A DNA stretch of 64,000 nt from JAWPMV01 sp039819665 (GCA_039819665.1 JBCBRM010000013.1:62001-126000); one strand, 5' to 3'. Counted from the first letter of the stretch, positions 7,654-17,440 are shown. The notes: a model not told the origin generated them from the sequence alone. Made by a program: numbers and translations.

Positions 7654-8919
7654 CTATGCAGCGGCCTGGATTTGCTCTGCAACAGCTTGAACTTCTTTAA
7701 AGACCCGGATCAGATTACCTCCCCAGATTTTTTCAATCTGCTCTTCGGTATACCCACGCTTTACAAGTTCAATGGTGATATTCATCACTTCGCTGGCATC
7801 GAAAACTCCTTCGATTCCACCGCCACCATCAAAATCGCAACCTATCCCAACATGATCGATTCCAGCTACTTTTACAATGTGGTCTATGTGATCTGCGACA
7901 TGCTCAACAGTTGCTGGGGGAGCGGGGTATTTCTCATTGAGCTCTTGAAAGGATTTCCTCAATGCAGAACGTTCTTCAGTTGTCATTTCAGCAGGGGGCT
8001 TCATGCTCGCGCGAAGGGCAGCAACCGCTGAGTCTCTCACTGGATTCGGTGGAGCCGTTCTAAGGTAATCGGCCAGCATGGTAAGTTGTACAACCCCTCC
8101 ATTTTCTGCCATGAGCTTGAGCATTTCGTCTGTCATATTACGATCATGCGGGGTAACTGCACGGGCATTAGAGTGACTCGCAATTATAGGTGCTTTTGAC
8201 ATGGCAATTGCATCATAAAATACACTATCATTTCCATGAGAAACATCCACCATAATACCAAGACGGTTCATCTCTTTGACCACTTCAGAACCAAACTCAC
8301 TGATGCCCCCATGCTCCGGTCCCTCTGGATCCGTAGCGGAGTCAGCCAGATCATTGTTTGAGGAATGAACCAGGGTGATGTAACGTATTCCTTTATTGTA
8401 GTAAAGTTCTACATTGGAAAGGTCATCTCCGATAGGATATCCATTTTCAATCCCAATATAAATAGCTCTCTTTCCTTCTTTCTCGAGGGCATAGGCATCA
8501 TCCGGATTGATAGCGAGGCCTACTATATCAGAATTCCTTGTTGTTGAAGTTACGACAGAATCTATCATCTGCAGACAGAGATCTTTTGCTCGTGTGTTGC
8601 CCTCATCATCACGAATATCCTGAGCTACGAAAGCCGCGAAAAAGATAGCATCCAGACCGCCTTCCTTCATACGAGGATAGTCTACTTTGGAGCCTGTTTC
8701 ATTTGGGTCGTGTCGTTCTGACATATCAAAGCCTGGCTGGATCATGCGTAGGGGGGTATCAGCATGTGTATCGACCGTAAGGACACGGTCATGTATTTCC
8801 AGGGCTTTTTGTACGAGTTTTTCTTCTGGATTTGTGGTCTCTGTCTCAGATTGGCAGCCACTTAAAAGTAATATTAGTAGCATTAAGACAGGGTAGATGT
8901 AGCTGGGTTTATGAAGCAT
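7654..8919 (-). CDS. Membrane dipeptidase, M19 family, lipoprotein
   Basis: Zinc dipeptidase of the renal-dipeptidase (M19) family, 421 residues. The N terminus is a lipoprotein signal with lipobox LLSGC, so it sits in the envelope. Metal-ligand motifs are visible: TVDTHADTP (His and Asp), a Glu in IGIENGYPIG, His in DVSHGN and ASHSNARA, and the late GIGCDFDGGGG block. These build the binuclear zinc site of a TIM-barrel hydrolase that cleaves dipeptides, sometimes with D-residues. It reads on the minus strand ahead of the DUF6702/HupE pair with a hairpin between. Being zinc-dependent it may be linked to the surrounding zinc genes, but no Zur-like box was found at its start. Confidence 0.9.
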   Translation of the reverse strand: MLHKPSYIYPVLMLLILLLSGCQSETETTNPEEKLVQKALEIHDRVLTVDTHADTPLRMIQPGFDMSERHDPNETGSKVDYPRMKEGGLDAIFFAAFVAQDIRDDEGNTRAKDLCLQMIDSVVTSTTRNSDIVGLAINPDDAYALEKEGKRAIYIGIENGYPIGDDLSNVELYYNKGIRYITLVHSSNNDLADSATDPEGPEHGGISEFGSEVVKEMNRLGIMVDVSHGNDSVFYDAIAMSKAPIIASHSNARAVTPHDRNMTDEMLKLMAENGGVVQLTMLADYLRTAPPNPVRDSAVAALRASMKPPAEMTTEERSALRKSFQELNEKYPAPPATVEHVADHIDHIVKVAGIDHVGIGCDFDGGGGIEGVFDASEVMNITIELVKRGYTEEQIEKIWGGNLIRVFKEVQAVAEQIQAAA

Positions 8920-9165
8920 AGTTCTAAGCTAATTATAGTAGTTTGCGATCTTAAATTGTAGGTATGTGATTTACTACAATTTCCTGAATTTAAGAAAAAT
9001 AGAAGCAAAGCTTTTAAGCTTTAAGGTAAAAATACATTCCTTAAGTTCTCTTTTGGGAACCGAATAGGAGAGTAGTGAAATTTAATAATTAGATAAAGAA
9101 CCCTTCCTCTTATTAGAATGCCTTTATTCTATTTTGCTCGCAAGGAAAACCTTCAAAAATTCATC

Positions 9166-10752
9166 ATGGAAAGAAAAAGCCACTACTTTATTTTAATTCT
9201 CTTTTTCAACTTAATATCTGTTTCAAATATTTTCGGGCAAGAAATTGTCGTTGACCCGTATTTACAAGACGCCACTCCAAACAGTATTCACATCATGTGG
9301 GAAACCACAGAAGGAGGAAAGAGTCTGGTATATTGGGGGCCAAGCAAAGCCCTTGAAAATCAAACCGAAAGAGTCTTTTCCATCGTAAATAATCGACCCT
9401 CTCAAATCCATAGGGTGAAATTGGAAAAGCTATCACCTTCTACCACTTATTTCTACAAAGTAAAAACCGGACAAAGCGAATCCGAGATTTACCATTTTAC
9501 CACTCCTCCTTTATCAGAGGAAGAAAAATCCTTTCAGATGCTAGCCATGAGTGATATGCAGCGAGATGATGAGCGGCCTAATAAATTTAAGGAGATCGTA
9601 GAGGGAGGAGTACTCACTTACTTAAAGAATGAAAAAAATGGGGAAGATATTTTCCAGAACCTGGCTATGGTAATTATTCCGGGAGATCTCACTAAGGATG
9701 GCCCGGTTTATACAGATTGGACCAATGATTTTTTCCGACAATCAAAAAAATTACTGCCATATATACCTGTATATCCTGTCCTAGGGAATCATGAGAGGAA
9801 TAGCGATTTTTATTTCAACTACTTTCACCTACCGGACAATGGCAGTCCGGGCTATATGGAGCATTGGTACTATAAGGATTATGGGAATGTGAGAATTATA
9901 GGGCTAAACTCTAATGATAATTATAGAATCCAGAAGCAGCTGGATTGGTTGGATGAGGTTTTAGCAGAAGCAGAAGAAAAAGAGGAAATTGATTTCGTAT
10001 TTGCTCAGTTACATCATCCCAATAAATCTGAACTTTGGATAGATGGAGAAAGGGATTACACAGCTGAGGTAATTTTGAGGTTGGAGAGATTTTCAACAAA
10101 AACGGGAAAACCAACGATCCATTTTTATGGTCATACGCATGGTTATGCGAGAGGACAATCTAGAGATCATACACATTTATGGGTAAATGTGGCAACAGCT
10201 GGAGGCAAGATTGATGGTTGGGGCGAGTATGAGCAGAGCAACTATGATGAATTCTCGATAAGCACCAGTGACTATGGGTTTGTTTTGATGGAAGTAGATG
10301 CTGGCGATGACCCGAAGTTTAAATTGATGCGCTTGAGTCTGGGAGATGTTGAAAATCCAAAAGAAAATGAAGTAAGAGATGAAATCGAGGTCAAGCGCTA
10401 CCATACAAAACCAGAGACGCCTCTCTGTATTTCGCCTATTAAAGAATCGAAAGTCGATATCACCAATCTCCTGTTGAAAGCGAGTGCATATAAAAGTTCA
10501 GATAATAGCGAACATGGAGCTACACACTGGCAAGTAGCCCGTACCTACAACTTCGCCAATCCAGAGGTAGACATTTGGAATCACCATGAAGATTGGTATG
10601 CTGGTGAAGATTTAAACAAAGGTATCGATCTTACTCAACAGAAAATTACTTCTCTGCAGAAAAAGACCACCTATTACTGGAGAGTCCGCTACCGAAGCAA
10701 AGGCCTGGTATGGAGCGAATGGTCAGAAATGCAAAAGTTTGTGCTTGAATAG
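9166..10752 (+). CDS. Purple-acid-phosphatase-like metallophosphoesterase, secreted
   Basis: Exported phosphoesterase of 528 residues from the preferred ATG at 9166, which puts a signal peptide (hydrophobic ILILFFNLISVSNIFG, then QE) at the start; an ATG at 9118 would add 16 residues. The domain order is typical of purple acid phosphatases: an N-terminal fibronectin-III-like domain (VDPYLQDATPNSIHIMWET), then a metallophosphatase domain with MSDMQRDD, PGDLTKDG, GNHER, a His pair in LHHP and YGHTHGYARG supplying ligands for the dimetal centre. A C-terminal domain of about 120 residues with a FNIII-like ending follows. It lies alone on the plus strand, convergent with the DUF3299-like gene. Substrate unknown; family sure. 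Confidence 0.85.
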   Translation: MERKSHYFILILFFNLISVSNIFGQEIVVDPYLQDATPNSIHIMWETTEGGKSLVYWGPSKALENQTERVFSIVNNRPSQIHRVKLEKLSPSTTYFYKVKTGQSESEIYHFTTPPLSEEEKSFQMLAMSDMQRDDERPNKFKEIVEGGVLTYLKNEKNGEDIFQNLAMVIIPGDLTKDGPVYTDWTNDFFRQSKKLLPYIPVYPVLGNHERNSDFYFNYFHLPDNGSPGYMEHWYYKDYGNVRIIGLNSNDNYRIQKQLDWLDEVLAEAEEKEEIDFVFAQLHHPNKSELWIDGERDYTAEVILRLERFSTKTGKPTIHFYGHTHGYARGQSRDHTHLWVNVATAGGKIDGWGEYEQSNYDEFSISTSDYGFVLMEVDAGDDPKFKLMRLSLGDVENPKENEVRDEIEVKRYHTKPETPLCISPIKESKVDITNLLLKASAYKSSDNSEHGATHWQVARTYNFANPEVDIWNHHEDWYAGEDLNKGIDLTQQKITSLQKKTTYYWRVRYRSKGLVWSEWSEMQKFVLE

Positions 10753-10770
10753 TAATGCTTCAATGGAGGT

Positions 10771-11328
10771 TTATTCTGCACGGGCATCCTGAAGTAGGTA
10801 ATAAAACTCATCAGGATTGTCATAATTCAGTTTTAGTCTCCCTCTGAATTTTTTGATGTCGTCCAGTTTAAACTTCCTTGCATCCTCCTTTAAAAAAACG
10901 CTCATTACAGAGGCCGGACCAGCTTGCCCACAGAAAAAACAGGCAGCATAGGGATTGGCAGACAAGGCTATTTCATTTAATCCCTCTATCATGGGAATGA
11001 CATAGCCTTCTATGATAACCTCTTTGCCGTCTAAGGCTTTGACTCTATCACTGAAAAGGGGAGTATACATGGAAAGCTCCAGCTCAGGCATGTATTTTAA
11101 GTCGTATTTAATGTCCTGTAGGATTTGCCAATCTATCCTTACGGGTCCTTCTATGGAAGCAGGAGTATCTTCGATTTCTAAATTTGAGGAAGTGTAATCT
11201 TGAAGAAGTATTTCGGATAGAACTTCCGGAGTATTTTCAGCTCCATCCACTTGCGCTAACACAAATAGAGGAGATATGGCACTGATCAGTAAAAGTGTGA
11301 CCAGTTTATACGCGAACATTTTATTCAT
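10771..11328 (-). CDS. DUF3299-like exported protein
   Basis: Exported protein of about 185 residues. The ATG at 11328 (or 11319) begins a normal signal peptide ending AQV; the frame extends upstream to 11379 without a signal-like start. The C-terminal half carries the DUF3299 pattern: LDGKEVIIEGYVIPM, a Cys pair in ACFFCGQAGPASVMSVFL, and a final small beta domain. As I recall, DUF3299/COG3495 proteins belong to Zur regulons in some gammaproteobacteria beside ABC transporter genes, which suits this neighbourhood. No Zur-like palindrome is visible in front of it. It is convergent with the phosphatase gene 18 bases away. Molecular function unknown. Confidence 0.7.
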   Translation of the reverse strand: MNKMFAYKLVTLLLISAISPLFVLAQVDGAENTPEVLSEILLQDYTSSNLEIEDTPASIEGPVRIDWQILQDIKYDLKYMPELELSMYTPLFSDRVKALDGKEVIIEGYVIPMIEGLNEIALSANPYAACFFCGQAGPASVMSVFLKEDARKFKLDDIKKFRGRLKLNYDNPDEFYYLLQDARAE

Positions 11329-11484
11329 CTTTTTAAGAGTAATTTCGGCTTCTAATAGAGAGTTATTACCAACTAGCAATCTGATCAGGGTAATCCTGGC
11401 TTACAAGTTAAGTAATTGTGTTTATAAAAGACACCTACTTACTTATACTCTATTACTTTTGTCTTAGTTCAAGTGGATTGTAGT

Positions 11485-14328
11485 TTATTTCCATTTAGGT
11501 AGTTTACGATTACCTTTTTCATTGCTTTCAGCTTCCTTATTATGGGGAAATGGCAGGTCTTCAATCATCCACTTTTGTATTTCTTTATCTTTTAAATAGT
11601 GGTCGAAATATTCTTTTAATCTAAGCTGAATATCAAGTCTATTACCTTCTTGCCGTAAACCATGCCCCTCGCCTTTATAGGAAAGAAAAACCACAGGTTT
11701 TTTCAAATAGCGAAGAATGCTATAAAAGCCGAAAGAATGTTCCCATTGGACTACCTTATCCGCTGTACCATGAAATAATAATAATGGGGTATTCATAGTA
11801 TTGGCATTGAACACAGCTGATTCGGAAATAAACATTTCTATATTTGAGGTTGGGTCGGTTCCTAATCTTCCCTGGCCTGTCATGTAGTAATCCTGCTCAT
11901 TACTCCCATCCCATACGATATCGAGATTGAAACCCTGAACCAGATTGCTTACCCCTGCTCCAGCAGCGATAGCCGCAAATTTGTTCTCCTGAGTTGAAAT
12001 ATACATTCCACAATGTCCTCCAAAGCTAAATCCTTCATAGCCAATCCGTTTTTCATCCACATAACCCAGTTCTATTACTTTATCAATGGCTGCTCCTATA
12101 CATTCATGCATATCCGAATGCGGAGTTCCTACATTAAAATGGATATCAGGTTGAAGAAATAGGTAACCATCCGATACATACAGCATTTCAGGTACTGAAG
12201 AGCCAGAGAGATAAGGGGTAGCATAGCTATACAAATTATCAGATAGCTTTTCGTATGAATAAACAATCATCGGAAGCTTCTGTCCTTTTTGATAGGTATT
12301 AGGAATACTCAAGACAGCTTGCAGTGGCACTCCATCTTCATTTGTATAATCAATCAGAATTCGCTTTCCCCAATTATAATGTGCCTGTTGGGGATTAGTG
12401 TTTGTAATCTTTTCTGATTTTGAGAAATCCAGGGTACTCAAATAAGCCTCAGGATAGTTCAGGTAATCTCCAAATTTGTAAATAATGGCATCCGAATTTT
12501 TACTTTTTACAAAATCATTTCTCCATCTGGAGCTTGAAAAACTTCCTGCTTTGTAGATCAGCTTACGTAATTTCTCTCCTTTCAAACTGTAGTATCCAGC
12601 CTCTTTGGTTTTCGTGTTAAAGGCATAAAGAATATTAGATTCAGAAAGATCGATATAGCGTTTTTCTATCTCATCCTCAAATGCAAAGAGGGTGTTTTCA
12701 AAACGAAAACGAACGGGATTTTTAGATGTAATGGAAGCGGTTAAATTTTTAGCTTTGGAATTCTTGTCTAATGGCAACAGCCACATATCCATTTTATGGT
12801 TTACAATTACAGCATTTTGGTCTTTCACCCAGCCTACAAAGCCATAATCAGGAATGAAGCCATATTTATCATAATCTTTGTCAACAAAGGAAACTGCTAA
12901 TCCTTCTGTTATATTTTTTTTAGAATCCTTATTGAAATCATATACCCAATAATCTTTTCCATCCCAAAGAATCATTTTCTCAGCATCAGGAGAAAGGGCT
13001 AAGCCTGAGCTAAAGCGTGATCGGTAAGCTTTTTCAATGAGTTTTTTCTTTCCACTTTTTAGATCGATGCGATATAGATCATTTTTGCTTATGTCCCAAT
13101 CCGAAATGTAAGCACGATTATCAGTTCCAATCGCCCAATTATCTGCCCCATTACTATAGATAAGATTTTGAATCTCATCACTTGTCAATTGAACTACTGT
13201 ATTTGTATTTCGGAAAAAAATAGCATCAAAAAACTCCTCCTCCTTATTTTCATTTTCCATGATGCGCTCGGAAAGTAGTTTTTGGTCTTTTCCATGCCAG
13301 ATTTGAACAGTCGAATTTTCTTTTCTATAGTCCTCTTCTTCCTGTGGCTTGTCTTCTTCTCCAGAAACTTTGATTTTTATAAAGAAGCGATTCTCGTCAT
13401 TACTCCAAAGAATCCCATCAGAGCCTCTTTCAGGACTCGCAGACGGAACCATATTTTCTGGCATGCCTTCAATCTCATTAACAGGATATTCAATCGATTT
13501 GCTGTTTTCTGAGTCAACTCCGCTTAAAACTAGAATACTCATTTGGTCATAATCAATCTTTCCATCAGTATCGGTATACTTAAAAGCAGCTAATTCGCTT
13601 TGGTCATTATTCCAGGAAAGGTTTGAGTAATTGAAATTAGCGGTCTCAAGTGCACGCGTAGTCCGGCTTTCGGGATTGTAGAGGTAGATTCCGTTGCCTC
13701 GCTTATCTTCGGAAACGATTGTATAAATTATATTAGCTGAATTCTTGTTGATCAAAAACTCACCAATATTTCCGATGTAATGTTCTCGCCGCTTGTCCAA
13801 ATCATATATTAATAGGCTATTTTCATCTGTAGTGATAAAGAAATTTTTATCTTCTAAAAATCGATAGGAGGCATTGGATTGGTAGCGTTTCGTAAAATCC
13901 GAACTGAGGTGTTTTAGCTCAATGGCGCCTTGGTCTTCTTTGTTCTCAGATTTAGGGGATACTTTATACGCGATCCAATCTGATCCAGAAGAAAACCTGG
14001 GACTTTTTCCTTCAGGTATTGTATAGGTTACGCCCGCTGATGAGCTACAGATATAGAGGATATCTGTCTGATTATCTTCTTGAAAGTATTTCGCAAACTC
14101 CTGATCAGTGGAATCCTCCAGGGTTGAGTCTTCTAGACTCTCAGGCTTGTCAATCAGTCGGTAAAGTTTTGTGTACCAATTTCCATCATCCGATAAAGAG
14201 ACTGAATGGGTCCTCCATTTTCTTACATCTTCTAGGGATAGGGCCTCTTTTTGGTTTTGTGCAATCAGCGTATTATTTCCTCCAAAAGAGAACAAAATAA
14301 TTAGGCTTAGCAGGCTAACATATTTCAT
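11485..14328 (-). CDS. S9 family (prolyl-oligopeptidase-type) serine peptidase, exported
   Basis: Large exported peptidase of 947 residues from the ATG at 14328, where a signal peptide (LLSLIILFSFGG, cut after IAQ) begins; an upstream ATG at 14397 adds a polar stretch unlikely to be translated. The first roughly 680 residues are beta-propeller-like repeats (for example ANFNYSNLSWNNDQSELAAF). The C-terminal alpha/beta hydrolase has the nucleophile Ser768 in GFSFGGHCG, an Asp in GTADKVVQWEHS and a His in GEGHGLR. S9 enzymes cut short peptides, typically after proline or at the N terminus. It is monocistronic between the DinB-like gene (161 bases upstream) and the DUF3299-like gene. Family call firm; specificity unknown. 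Confidence 0.9.
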   Translation of the reverse strand: MKYVSLLSLIILFSFGGNNTLIAQNQKEALSLEDVRKWRTHSVSLSDDGNWYTKLYRLIDKPESLEDSTLEDSTDQEFAKYFQEDNQTDILYICSSSAGVTYTIPEGKSPRFSSGSDWIAYKVSPKSENKEDQGAIELKHLSSDFTKRYQSNASYRFLEDKNFFITTDENSLLIYDLDKRREHYIGNIGEFLINKNSANIIYTIVSEDKRGNGIYLYNPESRTTRALETANFNYSNLSWNNDQSELAAFKYTDTDGKIDYDQMSILVLSGVDSENSKSIEYPVNEIEGMPENMVPSASPERGSDGILWSNDENRFFIKIKVSGEEDKPQEEEDYRKENSTVQIWHGKDQKLLSERIMENENKEEEFFDAIFFRNTNTVVQLTSDEIQNLIYSNGADNWAIGTDNRAYISDWDISKNDLYRIDLKSGKKKLIEKAYRSRFSSGLALSPDAEKMILWDGKDYWVYDFNKDSKKNITEGLAVSFVDKDYDKYGFIPDYGFVGWVKDQNAVIVNHKMDMWLLPLDKNSKAKNLTASITSKNPVRFRFENTLFAFEDEIEKRYIDLSESNILYAFNTKTKEAGYYSLKGEKLRKLIYKAGSFSSSRWRNDFVKSKNSDAIIYKFGDYLNYPEAYLSTLDFSKSEKITNTNPQQAHYNWGKRILIDYTNEDGVPLQAVLSIPNTYQKGQKLPMIVYSYEKLSDNLYSYATPYLSGSSVPEMLYVSDGYLFLQPDIHFNVGTPHSDMHECIGAAIDKVIELGYVDEKRIGYEGFSFGGHCGMYISTQENKFAAIAAGAGVSNLVQGFNLDIVWDGSNEQDYYMTGQGRLGTDPTSNIEMFISESAVFNANTMNTPLLLFHGTADKVVQWEHSFGFYSILRYLKKPVVFLSYKGEGHGLRQEGNRLDIQLRLKEYFDHYLKDKEIQKWMIEDLPFPHNKEAESNEKGNRKLPKWK

Positions 14329-14489
14329 AGTAGTACATTGATCCTTATTCGTACGCGGGAAAAAATCCACACATGTGAAGTTAAGGTTTATGCCCAAAAC
14401 TAAGGACTTATAGGGAGGTTAAATCTGTATCTTTTCCTTGAAAATCTGCAAGGAAGTTATAAATGGCTAATATTTAGTGCTGCTTACCT

Positions 14490-15083
14490 TTACCATCCAT
14501 AATATCCCTTGGGAATCACTTCTTTCAGGCGTAGGTAAACAATACACTGGCCGCGGTGATGAATGATATGATTTTCCAGGGCATAAATCAAGCGCCAGAC
14601 AGGAATGGTATCCCCTGCAAAATCGCAGCTGCGGAGCAGTACTTCTTCTGATAGGTCTTCAATCGTTTGAACAACGAAGTTGTACATGTTTTTCAATTCC
14701 TTGATCACATCTTCCTTAGGCATTTGCACTGGAAGTTTTACATTTTCATAAGGGTTTTCTACGTCTGCGCGTGTAGCCAGTTGCCCACAGGTGTACATAA
14801 CGCAATGTCTCCATTGCTCCGCGAAAGACATGGCCTCAGGAGTATATTTAAAGGTGAAAAACTCCGGAGGCATCTGATCCACATTGGCCAAGGTCAAGAT
14901 TTCAGATCGCTTCCAGGCATCCTTTAATTCCTTTCGGAGCAGTAGGGTAGATTTTGAATCTCCCTGTCCTTGTGCATCACCAAGTAGTGTACCGGTTTTA
15001 GCTGTCTTACTTTCTGCTTGGCAGCCCCAGATAGAAAGTAAACCCAGACTTAGAAAACCCTTAAGAAAATGCGTTCTTTTCAT
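14490..15083 (-). CDS. DinB-superfamily lipoprotein
   Basis: Predicted lipoprotein of 197 residues with lipobox SIWGC near residue 21, followed by a helical bundle resembling the DinB/YfiT superfamily. The expected metal-binding histidines are visible: one in EQWRHCVMY and a pair in ENHIIHHRGQCIVYLRL near the C terminus. DinB-like proteins are four-helix metalloproteins with thiol-transferase or hydrolase roles, but this subgroup is uncharacterised and an envelope location is uncommon. It starts 18 bases after the ZigA-like GTPase in an operon behind a Zur-like box, so I infer a metalloprotein used or loaded under zinc limitation. Fold moderately sure; function unknown. Confidence 0.7.
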   Translation of the reverse strand: MKRTHFLKGFLSLGLLSIWGCQAESKTAKTGTLLGDAQGQGDSKSTLLLRKELKDAWKRSEILTLANVDQMPPEFFTFKYTPEAMSFAEQWRHCVMYTCGQLATRADVENPYENVKLPVQMPKEDVIKELKNMYNFVVQTIEDLSEEVLLRSCDFAGDTIPVWRLIYALENHIIHHRGQCIVYLRLKEVIPKGYYGW

Positions 15084-15101
15084 AACCGTTTAAATTTGGA
15101 A

Positions 15102-16325
15102 TTAAGCTGGTGGATAAGCCCTTGGCACTGGCCAGGAATCCTCATATCCATTTCTCCATTTCTGGCTTGCTAACTCTTCCTCCGTTGCCAAACAAGCATC
15201 AAATTGTTCGGTAATGGCTTTCTCATCCATATCCTGCCCAATCAATACAAGTTCATTTTTACGATCCCCGAACTCTTTATCCCAGCCTTTTTCAATAATT
15301 GTCTGATTTTCTAAAAACGAATAAAATCGTATCCGCTTTGAATATGGCATACTACTCCACCAAACTCCTGCATTATCCGCTCTCAATGAACCTCCAGCCT
15401 GGCTCCAAATCATTGCCTGATCGGGTCTAGATGCTAGCCAAAACAAGCCTTTACTTCGAATGATGCTAGTTGGGAACATTTGTTGGACATAGGTCCAGAA
15501 ACGTGTTGGGTCAAAAGGCTTCTTGCTCCTATACACAAAGGAACTAATCCCATACTCCTCCGTCTCAGGGGTATGTTCCTCCTTATTGAGTTCTTCTATC
15601 CAGCCAGCACTTTGCTCAGCTTCCTCGAAATTGAACAGACCCGTATTGAGAATTTTATTTGGAGAAACTTTGCTGAAAGTGGACTCAACAATTTTTGCAA
15701 CCGGATTTAACTTTTTGATAGCAGCCTTTAATACACCCAATTGATCTTTATTCACCAGGTCAGTTTTATTGAGGATGATCACATTAGCAAACTCAACCTG
15801 ATCTGTCAACAAGTTGGCAATGGTCCGTGTATCTCCATCCATATCTGTGAGTTCCCGATCCATCAGGGTTTCATAACTTCCCAAATCCTTGAAGAAGTTG
15901 AAGGCGTCCACAACGGTCACCATCGTATCAATATAGCTGAAACGCGAAAGATCTATTCCATTTTCTTCGTCTTGAAAAGAAAAAGTTTGGGCAACAGGAA
16001 CCGGTTCGCTAATACCTGTACTTTCAATAAGCAGGTAATCGAAACGATCTTCTTTTGCCAGACGCTCAACCTCGATCATCAAATCTTCCCGAAGCGTACA
16101 GCAAATACAGCCATTACTCATCTCTACCAATTTCTCTTCCGTGCGAGAAAGGGTGTTTTCACTTTTCACCAATTCTGCATCTACATTTACTTCACTCATG
16201 TCATTTACGATGACAGCGACCTTCAGGCCCTCTTTGTTATGCAAGACATGATTAAGGAGAGTGGTTTTTCCTGCTCCCAAGAAGCCACTTAAAACGGTTA
16301 CAGGGAGTTTTTTTGTTTTTTGCAT
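15102..16325 (-). CDS. COG0523 GTPase, ZigA-like zinc metallochaperone
   Basis: G3E GTPase of 407 residues, longer than the other two in this window and without a His-rich linker. Walker A is GFLGAGKTT near residues 14-22, CxCC is CICC at 73-76, and NKTD follows LTDQVEFANVIILNKTD. The conserved beginning (AVIVNDMSEVNVDAELV) and the C-terminal tail (KWRNGYEDSWPVP) are the pattern of the ZigA-type subgroup, whose members respond to zinc starvation. It lies 55 bases after the His-rich GTPase on the same strand and 18 bases before the DinB-like lipoprotein gene. All three probably depend on the divergent Zur-like promoter near 17420. Subgroup call by recognition; client unknown. Confidence 0.88.
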   Translation of the reverse strand: MQKTKKLPVTVLSGFLGAGKTTLLNHVLHNKEGLKVAVIVNDMSEVNVDAELVKSENTLSRTEEKLVEMSNGCICCTLREDLMIEVERLAKEDRFDYLLIESTGISEPVPVAQTFSFQDEENGIDLSRFSYIDTMVTVVDAFNFFKDLGSYETLMDRELTDMDGDTRTIANLLTDQVEFANVIILNKTDLVNKDQLGVLKAAIKKLNPVAKIVESTFSKVSPNKILNTGLFNFEEAEQSAGWIEELNKEEHTPETEEYGISSFVYRSKKPFDPTRFWTYVQQMFPTSIIRSKGLFWLASRPDQAMIWSQAGGSLRADNAGVWWSSMPYSKRIRFYSFLENQTIIEKGWDKEFGDRKNELVLIGQDMDEKAITEQFDACLATEEELASQKWRNGYEDSWPVPRAYPPA

Positions 16326-16380
16326 TTTTAAAGATTTTTCTGAAATTTTTCAAGAATCAGTTTGCACAAGTCTGCTCAGT

Positions 16381-17403
16381 TTATGGATGAATAGAATCGT
16401 GCTCACTGATGCATTTGTTTAAAAGTTCTTCAAGGTCCGTACGTACCAGCTTCTTTCCGATAAATACCAGGACACTCTTTTTCTTTTCACCTACTTCCCA
16501 GGCTCGTTTTTCTTCTATTTCCAGCTGAGTTCCTACAGATTGTACGAGATATTGATTTTCACCGCCATCCAGCCATATCAGCCCTTTCATCCTGTATAAG
16601 TTGCCCGCCTGCAACATTAAGTATACTAAAAAGTGGCGATCAAAAACATTATAATCAAACGGTTGATCGAAATGAAAAGTATGTGAGATAATTTCCTCAG
16701 TATGTGTGTGGTGATGATGGCTATGGGGTTTGGCCACAGGGAATTCTGTTTCCTTCTCCTTATGAGCATGTCCATGATCCTGATGGAAAATCGCATCAAG
16801 TGGGGATTTTTGAGTATTGGGCTCGATGCTAGGATAGCTCTCCTTATTACCGAAGAATACATTCGCAAGAGGATTTTGTCGTTGCAATTTTTGCTTCAAT
16901 TCCTCTAAATAATCTTGCTCTACTCTGTCTGTTTTATTGATAAGGAGCACATCACTGAAAGCTACCTGGTTTTTTGCCTCTTCAGTTTCTCGTAACTGCT
17001 TCTCAATCAATTCTGCATCCACCATACATATTATGGCCTTTAATGGGAAGTGTTTTTGGATGAGTGGATGTGTAAGAAATGGTTGCGCAAGACCTGTAGG
17101 ATCTGCGACTCCGGTTGCCTCAATGATGAGTTCATCAAATTCATGTCTTCTTACATAGAGATCATTGATGATTTCATAGAGATTATCATTAAGGGTGCAG
17201 CATAAACAACCATTATTCAATTCTACAATTGTATCATCCGGATGAACCACCAACTCACTATCTATGCCTTGTTCGCCAAATTCATTCTCGATAATGGCAT
17301 ATCGGACATCACTGTTTTCCTTAATCAAGTGGTTGAGAAAAGTCGTTTTTCCAGCTCCTAGAAAACCTGTAAGTATGGTTACGGGTTTATGTGATTCTTT
17401 CAT
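16381..17403 (-). CDS. COG0523 zinc-type GTPase with His-rich linker (second paralogue)
   Basis: G3E GTPase of 340 residues. The start is placed at the ATG at 17401-17403, which begins MKESHKPVTILTGFLGAGKT. The longer open frame up to 17517 would run through both palindromes and into the divergent regulator, so it is rejected. CLCC lies at residues 66-69, NKTD at about 156-159, and the His-rich linker at 207-235 (HQDHGHAH, HSHHHHTHT). It closely resembles the GTPase at 1462, including the ENEFGEQGIDSELV switch region. The start codon is 13 bases from Zur-like box A, and a TAnnTTTG element on the minus strand (17433-17440) overlaps that box. First gene of a three-gene operon with the ZigA-like GTPase and DinB lipoprotein. 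Confidence 0.9.
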   Translation of the reverse strand: MKESHKPVTILTGFLGAGKTTFLNHLIKENSDVRYAIIENEFGEQGIDSELVVHPDDTIVELNNGCLCCTLNDNLYEIINDLYVRRHEFDELIIEATGVADPTGLAQPFLTHPLIQKHFPLKAIICMVDAELIEKQLRETEEAKNQVAFSDVLLINKTDRVEQDYLEELKQKLQRQNPLANVFFGNKESYPSIEPNTQKSPLDAIFHQDHGHAHKEKETEFPVAKPHSHHHHTHTEEIISHTFHFDQPFDYNVFDRHFLVYLMLQAGNLYRMKGLIWLDGGENQYLVQSVGTQLEIEEKRAWEVGEKKKSVLVFIGKKLVRTDLEELLNKCISEHDSIHP

Positions 17404-17416
17404 AAATAGGCCTAAA

Positions 17417-17440
17417 TTTTGCAACGCTGTTGCAAAAATA
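17417..17440 (-). promoter_or_regulatory. Putative Zur operator and promoter for the GTPase operon (box A)
   Basis: A perfect 9-base inverted repeat, TTTTGCAAC-GCT-GTTGCAAAA, spans 17417-17437. On the minus strand the sequence TATTTTTG (complement of 17433-17440) matches the Bacteroidota TAnnTTTG element and overlaps the palindrome, so a bound repressor would cover the transcription start of the GTPase at 17403. The core is identical to boxes at 1359-1373 and 17458-17472. Seen in sequence; the regulator assignment is inferred from the adjacent Fur-family gene. Confidence 0.72.

Noticed and set aside
15741..16292. Open plus-strand frame of 183 codons opposite the ZigA-like GTPase gene
   Set aside because: It lies wholly inside a clear COG0523 gene on the other strand and shows no domain or signal.
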